Source: Kitasatospora sp. NA04385 (GTDB lineage Bacteria > Actinomycetota > Actinomycetes > Streptomycetales > Streptomycetaceae). Taken from it: 64,000 bases of DNA. Below are positions 56,168-64,000 of the stretch, one piece after another. The stretch's first letter is position 1, and each line of letters begins with the position of its first letter. The notes beneath the pieces are model-generated. The model did no database searches. It had not been told where the DNA came from and was given only the letters and a program-made list of their open reading frames with translations. The DNA lies in contig NZ_CP054919.1 of NCBI RefSeq assembly GCF_013364235.1, positions 3,524,103 to 3,588,102 on the forward strand, read 5' to 3'. The position numbers and the translations under genes were made by a program.

Positions 56168-56965
56168 ATGACCGAGTACGTGACCTCCGCCGACGGGACC
56201 CGCATCGCCTACCAGGTGGCGGGTGAGGCGGGCCCGCCCGTGCTGGTGGTGGACGGCGCGATGTGCCACCGGGCGTTCGGGCCCTCGGGTGGCCTGGCCG
56301 CCGAACTCGCCGGTGCGCACCGGGTGTTCAGCTACGACCGGCGCGGGCGCGGCGAGAGCGGCGCCGGCGGGCCGTACGCCGTGCAGCGGGAGGTGGAGGA
56401 CCTGGCGGCGCTCGTCGCGGCGGCGGGCGGCCGGGCGACGCTGCTGGGCCTGTCCTCCGGCGCGGCGCTGGCGCTGCGGGCGGCCGGGGCGGGCATCGGG
56501 GTGGAGCGGGTGGTGGCGTACGAGCCGCCGTTCAGCACCTCCGACGAGCAGCGGGCCCGGTTCAGGGAGTACCGGACGGGCGTGGAGCAGGACGTGCTGG
56601 CGGGCGAGCCGGGTGCGGCGGTGGCCCGGTTCATGGCCCTCGTCGGCACCCCCGGGCCGGTGGTCGCGCAGCTGCGCGAGTCGCCGGTGTGGCCGGCCTT
56701 CCTGGCGGTGGCGCCGACGCTGGTGCACGACGCCGAGGTGCTGGGCGGCACGGAGGGCGCGCCGGTGCCGGACGCGCTGCTGGCCGGGCTGCCGGTGCCG
56801 GTGCTGGTGGCCGACGGCGGGCTGAGCCCGGCCCTGCTGCGCGACGCGGCCGCGGCGACGGCCGCCGCCGCGGGCGCCGAGTACCGCACCCTGGAGGGGC
56901 AGACCCACGAGGTCGCGCCGGACGCGCTGGGGCCGGTGGTGGCCGGGTTCGTCGCCCGAGGCTGA
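56168..56965 (+). CDS. Alpha/beta hydrolase
   Basis: This 265-residue protein begins YVTSADGTRIAYQVAGEAGP, has the oxyanion region VLVVDGAMCHRAFG, SYDRRGRGESGAGG, the serine elbow LLGLSSGAALALRA, an acid candidate in VADGGLSP and the C-terminal QTHEVAPDAL histidine. All three catalytic positions are present. The ATG at 56168 has GGAG six bases upstream. The substrate is not evident. It follows the DUF4287 gene. Confidence 0.87.
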   Translation: MTEYVTSADGTRIAYQVAGEAGPPVLVVDGAMCHRAFGPSGGLAAELAGAHRVFSYDRRGRGESGAGGPYAVQREVEDLAALVAAAGGRATLLGLSSGAALALRAAGAGIGVERVVAYEPPFSTSDEQRARFREYRTGVEQDVLAGEPGAAVARFMALVGTPGPVVAQLRESPVWPAFLAVAPTLVHDAEVLGGTEGAPVPDALLAGLPVPVLVADGGLSPALLRDAAAATAAAAGAEYRTLEGQTHEVAPDALGPVVAGFVARG

Positions 56966-57034
56966 GAGGGCTCGAAGGCTCGACGGGGCGGGCGCTTCGG
57001 CGTCAGGGCTCGACGGCGCAAGGGCACGACGGCG

Positions 57035-57490
57035 TCAGGGCGCGTCGACCAGGCGCCGCAGCAGTCGGCTGAGCCCGTCCCCGTCGAGGGCGGGCGAGCC
57101 GTGGGCGGCCGGGGCGAAGAAGGCGCGGTCGACGGCCTCGACGGCCGGGATCGCGGCCCGGGCGAGGGCGACGCCGCGCGGGGTGATGCTCAGCCGACGG
57201 GCCCGGGTGTCGTCCGGGTCGGTGGTGCGGTCGAGCAGGCCCTTGGCCTCCAGTTTCCGCACCACCTGGGAGGTGGTGCGGACGTCGGTGCCGGCCTGCG
57301 CGGACAGTTCCTGCTGGTTGGGGGTCTCACCGCGCTCGTTGAGCCACCAGGCGCAGGAGAGCAGCACGAACTGCGGGTGCGTCAGGTCGTGCGGGGCGAG
57401 GGCGGCGGCGACCTCGCGCTGCCAGCGCAGGGTGGTGTGCCACAGCCAGAATCCGGGGCTGTTCGCCGGGCCCTCGACCAGTCCGTCCAT
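57035..57490 (-). CDS. MarR-family transcriptional regulator
   Basis: This 151-residue winged-helix protein has the MarR pattern: LTHPQFVLLSCAWWLNERGE, TPNQQELSAQAGTDVRTTSQVVRKLEAKGL and RTTDPDDTRARRLSITPRG (the wing). The ATG at 57490 has GGAGGAG upstream. It lies downstream of the SRPBCC gene on the same strand, 109 bases away, and a 9+9 inverted repeat near the SRPBCC promoter (58070-58096) is a likely binding site. The inducer is unknown. Confidence 0.87.
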   Translation of the reverse strand: MDGLVEGPANSPGFWLWHTTLRWQREVAAALAPHDLTHPQFVLLSCAWWLNERGETPNQQELSAQAGTDVRTTSQVVRKLEAKGLLDRTTDPDDTRARRLSITPRGVALARAAIPAVEAVDRAFFAPAAHGSPALDGDGLSRLLRRLVDAP

Positions 57491-57598
57491 GCCGCTCTCC
57501 TCCGTACGTCTCACCTGCTCCGGCGGCTCCGGCCGTCCGGGTCGCGCCGACCGCACCGGCCGTCCGACCGCACCGGCCGGTCGGACAGTCAAGCACGG

Positions 57599-58021
57599 TC
57601 AGGCGGACCGTTCGGCGCGGGCGAGCAGGCCGGCCATCGCCGCCGGGAAGTCCTCGGTGATCATCGGGCCGATCTCGGGGCCGAGCAGCGCGACGTCCGG
57701 GCCGGTGATCTCCAGGCGGTGGACCACCCGGGTGCCGCCGCCGGGGAGGGCGGTGAGGGTGTGCGAGAAGTCCAGCACCGCGCCGCCGAACTCGGTGCGG
57801 TCGGCGTAGACGCGCTCCGGCTCGATCCGGGTGATGACGGAGACGATCGGCTCCTGCCCGGTCGGCGTCATGGTGACCTTGCCTCCGACCTCGAACGGGC
57901 CGTCCAGGGCGACGGCCTCCATCGAGGTGTCCCAGTCCGTCCAGTTGTCCAGGTCGCCGAGGACGGCCCAGACGGCGTGCGGCGCGGCGGCGGTCTCGGC
58001 GGTGTGCTCGTGCTGCCACAT
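57599..58021 (-). CDS. SRPBCC-fold protein (polyketide cyclase/START-like)
   Basis: This 140-residue protein shows the SRPBCC pattern HTAETAAAPHAVWAVLGDLD, WTDWDTSMEAVALDGPFEVGG and VVHRLEITGPDVALLGPEIG. Such folds bind lipids or aromatic ligands in a deep cavity. The ATG at 58021 is the start. A palindrome 49-75 bases upstream holds GATAAT (minus strand) in its centre, so a repressor would cover the promoter. It lies upstream of the marR gene and divergent from serS. Confidence 0.82.
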   Translation of the reverse strand: MWQHEHTAETAAAPHAVWAVLGDLDNWTDWDTSMEAVALDGPFEVGGKVTMTPTGQEPIVSVITRIEPERVYADRTEFGGAVLDFSHTLTALPGGGTRVVHRLEITGPDVALLGPEIGPMITEDFPAAMAGLLARAERSA

Positions 58022-58069
58022 GGCGGTTCCCCCTCGTTCGGTGTCCGGCGGCTCCCCCGCCCGACTTCA

Positions 58070-58096
58070 TCTACGCAGAGATTATCCCTGCGTAGA
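58070..58096. promoter_or_regulatory. 9+9 inverted repeat over the SRPBCC promoter
   Basis: TCTACGCAG (58070-58078) is mirrored exactly by CTGCGTAGA (58088-58096) around nine bases. On the minus strand the spacer and inner edge read GGATAATCT, a good -10 element. It fits a MarR-family operator and lies between the SRPBCC gene and serS. Confidence 0.65.
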
Positions 58097-58253
58097 CCAT
58101 CCCCACAAGGGGAGGCCGGAGCAAGGGCACGGGCCGGGTGCGCACGGCGTGCGGCGAGGGCGGAAAGGCACTGCACCGGTTTCCCCGGCCCTGCTACGGT
58201 CGGGGCGAATCCACCCCGCCGGAACCGTTGCGAACCGAGGAGAACCGACTCCG

Positions 58254-59549
58254 ATGCATGATGCCCGCGTCCTGATCGACCTGGGGGACGAAGCCGTCCG
58301 GCTTCTGGCACGTCGTGGCTACCGCCTCGACCTGTCCGCGCTGGAGGCGCTGCAGTCCCGCCGCAACAGCGGCATCCAGGCCGGCGACGAGCTGCGGGCC
58401 CGCTCGAAGCAGGTCGCCCAGGAGGTGCAGCGCACCGCGAAGCAGGGCGGGGACGTCAGCGAGCTGAAGGAGACCGCCCGCGCGCTGAAGGAGCAGGTCC
58501 AGCAGAACGAGGCGGAGCTGGAGCAGGTCCAACAGGAGCTGACCGACCTGCTGCTGACCATCCCCAACCTGCCGGACGACGAGGCCCCCGACGGCTTCTC
58601 CGACGAGGACGCCCGCGAGCTGCGCCGGGTCGGCGAGCCGCCGCGCTTCGACTTCACGCCCAAGGACCACGTCGACCTCGGCGAGACCATGGGGATCATG
58701 GACTTCGGCCGGGCCACCAAGCTGTCGGGCTCGCGCTTCAGCGTGCTGCGCGGCGCCGGTGCCGCCCTGGAACGGGCCATCGTCGCCCTGCTGCTGGACG
58801 TGCACACCCGCCGGCACGGGTACGTCGAGCACGCGGTGCCCTACCTGGTGAACCGGCGCACCATGACCGGCACCGGGCAGCTGCCGAAGTTCGAGGAGGA
58901 CCTGTTCAGGACCGGCGTCGCCGACCGGGACCTGTTCCTGATCCCGACCGCCGAGGTCCCGCTGACCAACCTGTACGCGGACGAGATCGTCCCGCCGGCC
59001 GACCTGCCGCTGGCGCTCACCGCGCACACCCCGTGCTTCCGCTCGGAGGCCGGCTCCTACGGGCGCGACACCCGCGGGCTGATCCGGCTGCACCAGTTCT
59101 CGAAGGTCGAGATGGTACGGATCTGCGCGGCCGAGCAGTCCCGGGAGCAGATGCGGCTGATGGTCTCGCACGCCGAGGCCTGCCTGCAGGAGCTCGGGCT
59201 CGCCTACCGCGTCGTGGCGCTGGCCGCCGGGGACACCGGCTTCTCCTCGCAGCTGACGTACGACCTGGAGGTGTGGCTGCCCAGCCAGGACACCTACCGG
59301 GAGATCTCCTCGGTGTCGGACTTCGGCACCTTCCAGGGCCGCCGGGCCGGCATCCGCACCCGGGACGAGAAGGGCAAGCCGACCCCGGCCGCCACCGTCA
59401 ACGGCTCCGGCCTGCCGCTGGGCCGCACCATCGCGGCGGTGCTGGAGCAGCACCAGCAGGCCGACGGCTCGGTGCTGCTGCCCAAGGCGCTGCACCCCTA
59501 CCTGGGCTTCGCCCGGATCGCCGCCGACGGCACGCCCGTCGCGGAGTAG
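58254..59549 (+). CDS. serS: Seryl-tRNA synthetase, non-canonical copy
   Basis: This class II aminoacyl-tRNA synthetase has 431 residues. The N-terminal coiled-coil arm is RARSKQVAQEVQRTAKQ to LKEQVQQNEAELEQVQQEL, the core has TGTGQLPKFEEDLF and TAEVPLTNLYADEI, motif 2 is HTPCFRSEAGSYGRDTRGL, and motif 3 is NGSGLPLGRTIAAVLEQHQ. Its N-terminus and KLSGSRFSVLRGAGAALERA differ from the SerRS type I expect as the streptomycete housekeeping enzyme, so it may be a second, acquired copy. The ATG at 58254 has GAGGAG 11 bases upstream. Its neighbours are regulatory and accessory genes. Confidence 0.85.
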   Translation: MHDARVLIDLGDEAVRLLARRGYRLDLSALEALQSRRNSGIQAGDELRARSKQVAQEVQRTAKQGGDVSELKETARALKEQVQQNEAELEQVQQELTDLLLTIPNLPDDEAPDGFSDEDARELRRVGEPPRFDFTPKDHVDLGETMGIMDFGRATKLSGSRFSVLRGAGAALERAIVALLLDVHTRRHGYVEHAVPYLVNRRTMTGTGQLPKFEEDLFRTGVADRDLFLIPTAEVPLTNLYADEIVPPADLPLALTAHTPCFRSEAGSYGRDTRGLIRLHQFSKVEMVRICAAEQSREQMRLMVSHAEACLQELGLAYRVVALAAGDTGFSSQLTYDLEVWLPSQDTYREISSVSDFGTFQGRRAGIRTRDEKGKPTPAATVNGSGLPLGRTIAAVLEQHQQADGSVLLPKALHPYLGFARIAADGTPVAE

Positions 59550-59819
59550 GGCGGCCGGACGACCGGTGGCGCACGGCGGACCGCCGTGCGCCACCGGCGT
59601 GTCCGGAGCCGGTGCCCCCTCCCCCGGCGGGAATCCGGACGGCGACCCGCCGGCCCCGCCGCGCCATCTGCCGGCCGTCGGCGATCACCACCCGAACGAC
59701 CACCCGGACGACCACCCTGGCGACCACCCGGCGGATTCCGCCGCGGGGACACCCGCAGGGACACCCGCGGGGATGCGACGCGCCGGGCGGGGTAGCTGAC
59801 AGGGCGTTACCGTCGACGA

Positions 59820-61160
59820 ATGGGAGAGGCGGCGAAGGTGGTGTGGCCGGCGAGGACGGTGTGGCTGGCGCGGGCGGCGATCGGTTGCGGGCTGGCGGCG
59901 GTGCTGCTGCTGGCCGCCGGGGCCGGGCTGCGCGGGGCGCTGGTGGTGGCGGTCGGGGTGGCCGCGCTGGCGCTGATGGCGGTCGGCGGGTGGTGGGCGC
60001 TGTCGCGGCGCGGGCCGCTGCGCTGGCTGGGGGTGCTGCTGGCGGTGGCGGCCCCGGTGGGCGCGGTGGTGCTGTACGTCGGCGGCGGGACGTGGCCGTG
60101 GGTGCTGGGTGCGGTGGCGCTGTGGGCGGCCGGGCTGTGGCTGGGCCGGGTGGCGCTGCGTTCGGCGCAGCGGACCAGGGAGGTGCCGGAGCGGGAGGTC
60201 GATCCGCCGCGCAGGCCCGTCCTGATCATGAATCCGAAGTCCGGCGGCGGGAAGGTGGAGGAGTTCCACCTGGCGGAGCGGGCCCGTGAACTCGGCGCGC
60301 AGGTCGTCCTGCTGGACCCGGACGCCCACCAGGACGTCGTGGAGCTGGCCGAGCGGGCCGTCGCGGACGGCGCGGACCTGCTGGGCGTGGCGGGCGGCGA
60401 CGGCACCCAGGCGCTGGTCGCCCAGGTCGCGGCCCGGCACGAACTGCCGTTCCTGGTGATCTCGGCGGGTACCCGCAACCACTTCGCGCTCGACCTCGGC
60501 CTGGACCGCGAGGACCCGGCGCGCTGCCTGGACGCGCTGCCCGACGGCGTGGAGCTGCGGGTCGACCTGGGCGAGGTCGCGGGCCGGGCCTTCGTCAACA
60601 ACGTGTCGTTCGGCACCTACGCGGAGATCGTCCAGAACCCCGAGTACCGGGACGCGAAGACCTCCACCGTCCTCGCGATGCTGCCCGACCTGCTGGTCGG
60701 CTACGCGGGCGCGAAGCTCACCGCCGAGATCGGCGGGGAGCGGCTGGAGCGTCCGCAGGCCGTCCTGGTCAGCAACAACCCGTACGACGCGGGCGACCTG
60801 CTCGACCCCGGGCGGCGCTCCCGGATGGACCGCGGCTGCCTGGGCGTGCTGGGCGTGCGGGTGGACGGCGCGGCGCAGGTCGCGGACCTGGCGCTGCGTG
60901 GTACGAGTGCCGAGGGGGTGACGGTGCTGGTCGGCCGCGAGGTGCTGGTCACGGCGGACGTGCCCCGCATCCCGGTCGCGGTGGACGGCGAGGCCCTGGA
61001 ACTGGACGTGCCGGTGCGCTGCGTCATCCGCCCCGGCGTGCTGCGGGTGCGGGTCCCGCGCGACCGGCCGGGCACGGTGGCCCCGGCCCCGAACCTGAAA
61101 TGGAGCCGCCTGGCGCACCTCGCGTCGGGCCGGACGGAGAAGAACGGCGGTATGCGGTGA
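59820..61160 (+). CDS. Diacylglycerol kinase-family lipid kinase with membrane N-domain
   Basis: This 446-residue protein has four membrane segments in residues about 10-115, then a DAGK/sphingosine-kinase-like domain. The opening is RPVLIMNPKSGGGKVEEFHL, the nucleotide motif GVAGGDGTQALVAQV, the substrate region FLVISAGTRNHFALDLGLD, and FVNNVSFGTYAEIVQNPEYR. It probably phosphorylates a lipid. The ATG at 59820 fits. Its TGA overlaps the GTG of the PAP2 gene (GTGA), so the kinase and phosphatase are translated together, as a lipid phosphate cycle. Confidence 0.88.
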   Translation: MGEAAKVVWPARTVWLARAAIGCGLAAVLLLAAGAGLRGALVVAVGVAALALMAVGGWWALSRRGPLRWLGVLLAVAAPVGAVVLYVGGGTWPWVLGAVALWAAGLWLGRVALRSAQRTREVPEREVDPPRRPVLIMNPKSGGGKVEEFHLAERARELGAQVVLLDPDAHQDVVELAERAVADGADLLGVAGGDGTQALVAQVAARHELPFLVISAGTRNHFALDLGLDREDPARCLDALPDGVELRVDLGEVAGRAFVNNVSFGTYAEIVQNPEYRDAKTSTVLAMLPDLLVGYAGAKLTAEIGGERLERPQAVLVSNNPYDAGDLLDPGRRSRMDRGCLGVLGVRVDGAAQVADLALRGTSAEGVTVLVGREVLVTADVPRIPVAVDGEALELDVPVRCVIRPGVLRVRVPRDRPGTVAPAPNLKWSRLAHLASGRTEKNGGMR

Positions 61161-61735
61161 AGGCGTTGACGCGGTGGGTGCTGGCTGGGCAGCGGGTGGT
61201 CGCGGACCTGTCGGCGGTGGACGAGGCGGTGTACGTCGCGGTGGCCGCGACCCCGACGCCGACCCTGGACCTGCGGCTGCGGCAGCTCTCCACCGCCGCG
61301 AACCACTCGAAGATCTCCATCGCGGTGGCCTGCGGGCTCGCCCTCGTGCCGGGACGTTCGCGGCGGGCGGCGGTGGTCGGGCTGGCCTCGGTGGCGACGG
61401 CCTCGGCGGCGGCCAACCTGCTCGGCAAGTCGCTGGCCCGGCGCCACCGGCCGGACCGGGTCGCGGGGAAGGTGCCGGAGGCCCGCTTCGTGCCGATGCC
61501 CGAGTCGGCGTCCTTCCCCTCGGGGCACACCGCGTCCGCCTTCGCCTTCGCCACCGGGGTCGCCTCCCAACTGCCCTGGGCGGCGGCCCCCCTGGGCCTG
61601 CTGGCCGCCTCGGTCGGCTACTCCCGCGTCCACACCGGCGTCCACTACCCGGGCGACGTGATCGCCGGCGCGCTGCTGGGGACGGTCGCGGGGAGCCTGG
61701 CCGCGGGCGTCGACGAGTGGTGGCCTGGGCACTGA
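61157..61735 (+). CDS. PAP2-family phosphatase
   Basis: This 192-residue membrane phosphatase carries the three PAP2 signatures: GKSLARRHRPDR, SFPSGHTASAFAFATG and GYSRVHTGVHYPGDVIAG. It removes phosphate from lipid phosphates or undecaprenyl pyrophosphate-type substrates. The GTG at 61157 overlaps the kinase stop by four bases. Membrane segments flank the active-site loops. It is convergent with the KdpD-type kinase, 219 bases away. Confidence 0.9.
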   Translation: MKALTRWVLAGQRVVADLSAVDEAVYVAVAATPTPTLDLRLRQLSTAANHSKISIAVACGLALVPGRSRRAAVVGLASVATASAAANLLGKSLARRHRPDRVAGKVPEARFVPMPESASFPSGHTASAFAFATGVASQLPWAAAPLGLLAASVGYSRVHTGVHYPGDVIAGALLGTVAGSLAAGVDEWWPGH

Positions 61736-61954
61736 GACGCACCTCGGGGGCTCGGGCGAGAACGGCGGGGGGCGACATCAGGGGCTCGGGGAACGGCGAG
61801 TGCGTGCTGCTGGTGGTCGGAGCCCATCGGAGTGTCCGTGCTGCTGCGGGTCCTGAACAGAACCGGAAGCCGATGCGCGCCACGGCAGTGCACCGGCAGC
61901 AGACCCGGGCCCGCCGTTCCCCGAGCCCCTGGCGGTGCTCTCTCTTCGCCGTTC

Positions 61955-64000
61955 TCAGCCGGGCCCCTGTGGCAGGGCGATGAGCAGGGTGGTGCCGCCG
62001 CCCGGGGTGTCCTCCAGGTCGAGGGTGCCGCCCATCGCTTCGGTGAGGCCGCGGGAGAGGGCGAGGCCGAGGCCGGTGCCGGTGGTGTTGTCGGTGTCGC
62101 CGAGCCGCTGGAAGGGCCGGAAGACCCGGTCGCGGTCCTCCGGGGGGATGCCGGGGCCGCGGTCGGCGATCCGGATCTCGACCCGTCCGGCGTGGGCGGA
62201 GGCGGTGACCAGGACCGGGGCGCCGGGCGGGTTGTGGTGCAGGGCGTTGGCGAGGACGTTGGCGAGGACGCGTTCGAGCAGCAGCGGGTCGGCGAGGACC
62301 GGCGGGACGTGCTCGGTGGCGGTGCTGCGGACGGGCGTGTCGGGATCGGCGAGCGCGTCGAGCGCGCCGGGCAGCACCTCGTCGAGGTGGGTGGGCCGCA
62401 GGTGCGGGGTGAGGGCGCCGGCCTGGAGGCGGCTGAGGTCGAGCAGGTTGTCGACCAGCCGGGTGAGCCGGTGCAGGGACTCGTCGGCGAGGGCGAGCAG
62501 TTCGGCCCGGTCCGCGGCGGTGAAGTCGACGTCGGGGCTGCGCAGTGAGCCGACCGAGGCGAGGGCGGCGGCGAGCGGGGTGCGCAGGTCGTGGCTGACG
62601 GCGGCGAGCAGGGCGGTGCGCATCCGGTCGGCGGCGCGGATCGGTTCGACCTCGGCGGCGGCGTCGGCGAGCCGGTCGCGTTCGAGGGCGGCGGCGAGGT
62701 GGGCGCCGAACGCGGTGAGCACGCGCCGGTCGGTGTCGGGCAGGGGGCGCCCGGTGAGCAGCAGGACGGCGTCGGGGCCGATGTCGAGGGTGGTGGTGCC
62801 GGCGGGCCCGGCCGGGTCGGGGGTGCCTGCGGCGCGGTCCAGGACGGTGCCGCCGGCCCGGTCGAGGAGAGCGACGGCGTCCAGGCCGAAGGCGGTGCGG
62901 GTGCGTTCCAGCAGGGCGGGGACGGCGTCGGCGCCGCGCAGGACGGAGCCGGCCAGGGTGGAGAGGGTCTCGGCCTCGGCGGTGGCGCGGGCCGCCCGGG
63001 CGGTCTGGCGTCCGGCGTGGTCGACGACGGTGGAGACGCACAGGGCGACGGCGGCGAACACGGCGAGCGCGATGAGGTTGTTGGTCTCGCCGATGGTGAA
63101 GGTGTGCACCGGCGGGATGAAGAAGTAGTTCAGCAGCAGGGAGGCGGTCAGCGAGGCCAGCAGGGCGGAGACCGCGCCGCCGAGCAGCGCGACGGCCACC
63201 ACGCCGAGTTGGAGGATCAGCGCGTCGGTGGTGAGGTTCAGCGCGGTGTGCGCCTGGGAGAGCGCGGCGGTCAGCAGGACGGGGACGGCGAGCCCGGCGC
63301 CGTACCCGGCGAGGGTGCGGCGGCGGGAGTGACGGCGGCCCAGCGGGGGGAGGCGGCCGCGGCCGGTGAAGGCGTGGGTGACCATGTGGACGTCGATGTC
63401 GGCGGAGCGGTCGACGGTGGTCTCGCCGATGCCGGGGCCGGTGAGGAAGCGGGCGGTGCGGCCGCGCCGGCTGGTGCCGAGGACGAGTTGGGTGGCGTCG
63501 CGGCTGCGGGCGAAGGAGAGCAGCGCCTCGGGGATGTCGTCGCCGACCACCACGTGGTAGCTGCCGCCGAGCGACTCCACCAGGTGCCGCTGTTCGGCGA
63601 GCCGGGCCGGGGAGGCCCCGGCCAGGCCGTCGCTGCGGGTCACGTGGACGGCCAGCAGGTCGCCGCCGGCGGCGCGGTCGGCGATCCGGGCGGCGCGGCG
63701 GACCAGCGTCTCGCCCTCGGGGCCGCCGGTGAGTGCCACCACCACGCGTTCGCGGGTCTCCCAGACCCGGTCGATGCGGTGCGCGGCCCGGTAGTCGCGC
63801 AGCCCCTCGTCGACCCGTCCGGCCAGCCAGAGCAGGGCGAGTTCGCGCAGCGCGGTGAGGTTGCCGATCCGGAAGTAGTGGGCGAGCGCGGCGTCGACCT
63901 GCTCGGCCCGGTAGACGTTGCCGTGGGCGAGGCGGCGGCGCAGGGCCTGCGGGGCCATGTCGACCAGTTCGATCTGGTCGGCGCGGCGCACCACCTCGTC
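61955..64000 (-). CDS. kdpD: KdpD-type sensor histidine kinase (5' end outside the window)
   Basis: 682 codons are visible. The right edge starts in the KdpD sensor domain (RADQIELVDMAPQALRRRL), then comes a USP-like domain (VVVALTGGPEGETLV, VLGTSRRGRTARFLTG). Four membrane helices follow (VAVALLGGAVSALLASL, LNYFFIPPVHTFTIG), then a GAF-type region. The kinase core has LAAVSHDLRTPLAAALASVG (phospho-His), NVLANALHHNPPGAPV and DRGPGIPPEDRDRVF. It senses potassium or turgor stress and signals to KdpE. No kdpE follows on this strand, because PAP2 is convergent, so the response regulator must lie elsewhere. The stop is TGA 61957-61955. Confidence 0.93.
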   Translation of the reverse strand, partial: DEVVRRADQIELVDMAPQALRRRLAHGNVYRAEQVDAALAHYFRIGNLTALRELALLWLAGRVDEGLRDYRAAHRIDRVWETRERVVVALTGGPEGETLVRRAARIADRAAGGDLLAVHVTRSDGLAGASPARLAEQRHLVESLGGSYHVVVGDDIPEALLSFARSRDATQLVLGTSRRGRTARFLTGPGIGETTVDRSADIDVHMVTHAFTGRGRLPPLGRRHSRRRTLAGYGAGLAVPVLLTAALSQAHTALNLTTDALILQLGVVAVALLGGAVSALLASLTASLLLNYFFIPPVHTFTIGETNNLIALAVFAAVALCVSTVVDHAGRQTARAARATAEAETLSTLAGSVLRGADAVPALLERTRTAFGLDAVALLDRAGGTVLDRAAGTPDPAGPAGTTTLDIGPDAVLLLTGRPLPDTDRRVLTAFGAHLAAALERDRLADAAAEVEPIRAADRMRTALLAAVSHDLRTPLAAALASVGSLRSPDVDFTAADRAELLALADESLHRLTRLVDNLLDLSRLQAGALTPHLRPTHLDEVLPGALDALADPDTPVRSTATEHVPPVLADPLLLERVLANVLANALHHNPPGAPVLVTASAHAGRVEIRIADRGPGIPPEDRDRVFRPFQRLGDTDNTTGTGLGLALSRGLTEAMGGTLDLEDTPGGGTTLLIALPQGPG

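Noticed and set aside
59685..63041. An 1118-codon minus-strand frame
   Set aside because: It is antisense to the lipid kinase and PAP2 genes and out of frame with the KdpD-type kinase; its product is Arg/Pro shadow sequence.

Overview
The window is chromosomal DNA of a very high-GC actinomycete, almost certainly a streptomycete (Streptomyces/Kitasatospora type). Evidence: GC-saturated third codon positions, frequent GTG and TTG starts with GGAGG-type ribosome sites, a bldG gene, a thymidylate kinase fused to a transporter-like domain, and a gene order that follows the topA-tad-acs-marP-nth region which I recall from Mycobacterium tuberculosis (about Rv3644c to Rv3674c). Gene assignments come from reading motifs; no database was searched.

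Layout. (1) 1-3.0 kb: the edge of a possible integrated element beside a tRNA-Thr(CGU) gene. It holds the tail of one gene and a helix-turn-helix/N6-methylase/specificity-domain fusion with a palindrome upstream. (2) 3.1-7.1 kb: a LeuE-type exporter, a secreted lipoprotein peptidase and a frameshifted membrane-anchored esterase-like gene. (3) 7.2-14.9 kb: replication genes holB, tmk (transporter-like domain, kinase and coiled coil, frameshifted) and topA. (4) 15-20 kb: a DUF3592-type protein, a methyltransferase, a lipoprotein, an anti-sigma factor and the anti-anti-sigma factor bldG. (5) 20-28.7 kb: a DECH helicase convergent with a complete actinobacterial Tad pilus operon (tadZ/cpaE, tadA/cpaF, a 32-residue microprotein gene, tadB, tadC, DUF4244 pilin-like, two tadE-like genes). 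(6) 28.7-31.5 kb: a regulatory gap with two DnaA boxes, a HAD hydrolase, a 6S-like/Ms1-like RNA candidate and a degenerate Fic-like gene. (7) 31.7-48.4 kb: a CooC-type ATPase, a SulP-carbonic anhydrase fusion, acs, a serine beta-lactamase-like hydrolase, nhaA, a holin-like protein, an EphE-like hydrolase, a YdjM-like protein, marP, DUF4389, a NUDIX hydrolase and nth. (8) 48.5-52.3 kb: a copper locus with three CsoR-type boxes, copZ, copA and a secreted His-rich protein. (9) 52.4-64 kb: accessory genes including divergent PEP-mutase/ArsR, MarR/SRPBCC with an operator, a probable second seryl-tRNA synthetase, a diacylglycerol kinase-PAP2 pair and a KdpD-type kinase cut by the window edge.

Four genes (esterase-like, tmk, cpaF, Fic-like) are each broken by a single-base length difference in a G/C run. 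Three of the four are repaired by adding one base, which points to residual assembly errors more than to real decay. Many intergenic gaps carry short degenerate tandem repeats with units of 10 to 24 bp. I found no CRISPR array, rRNA or insertion sequence.
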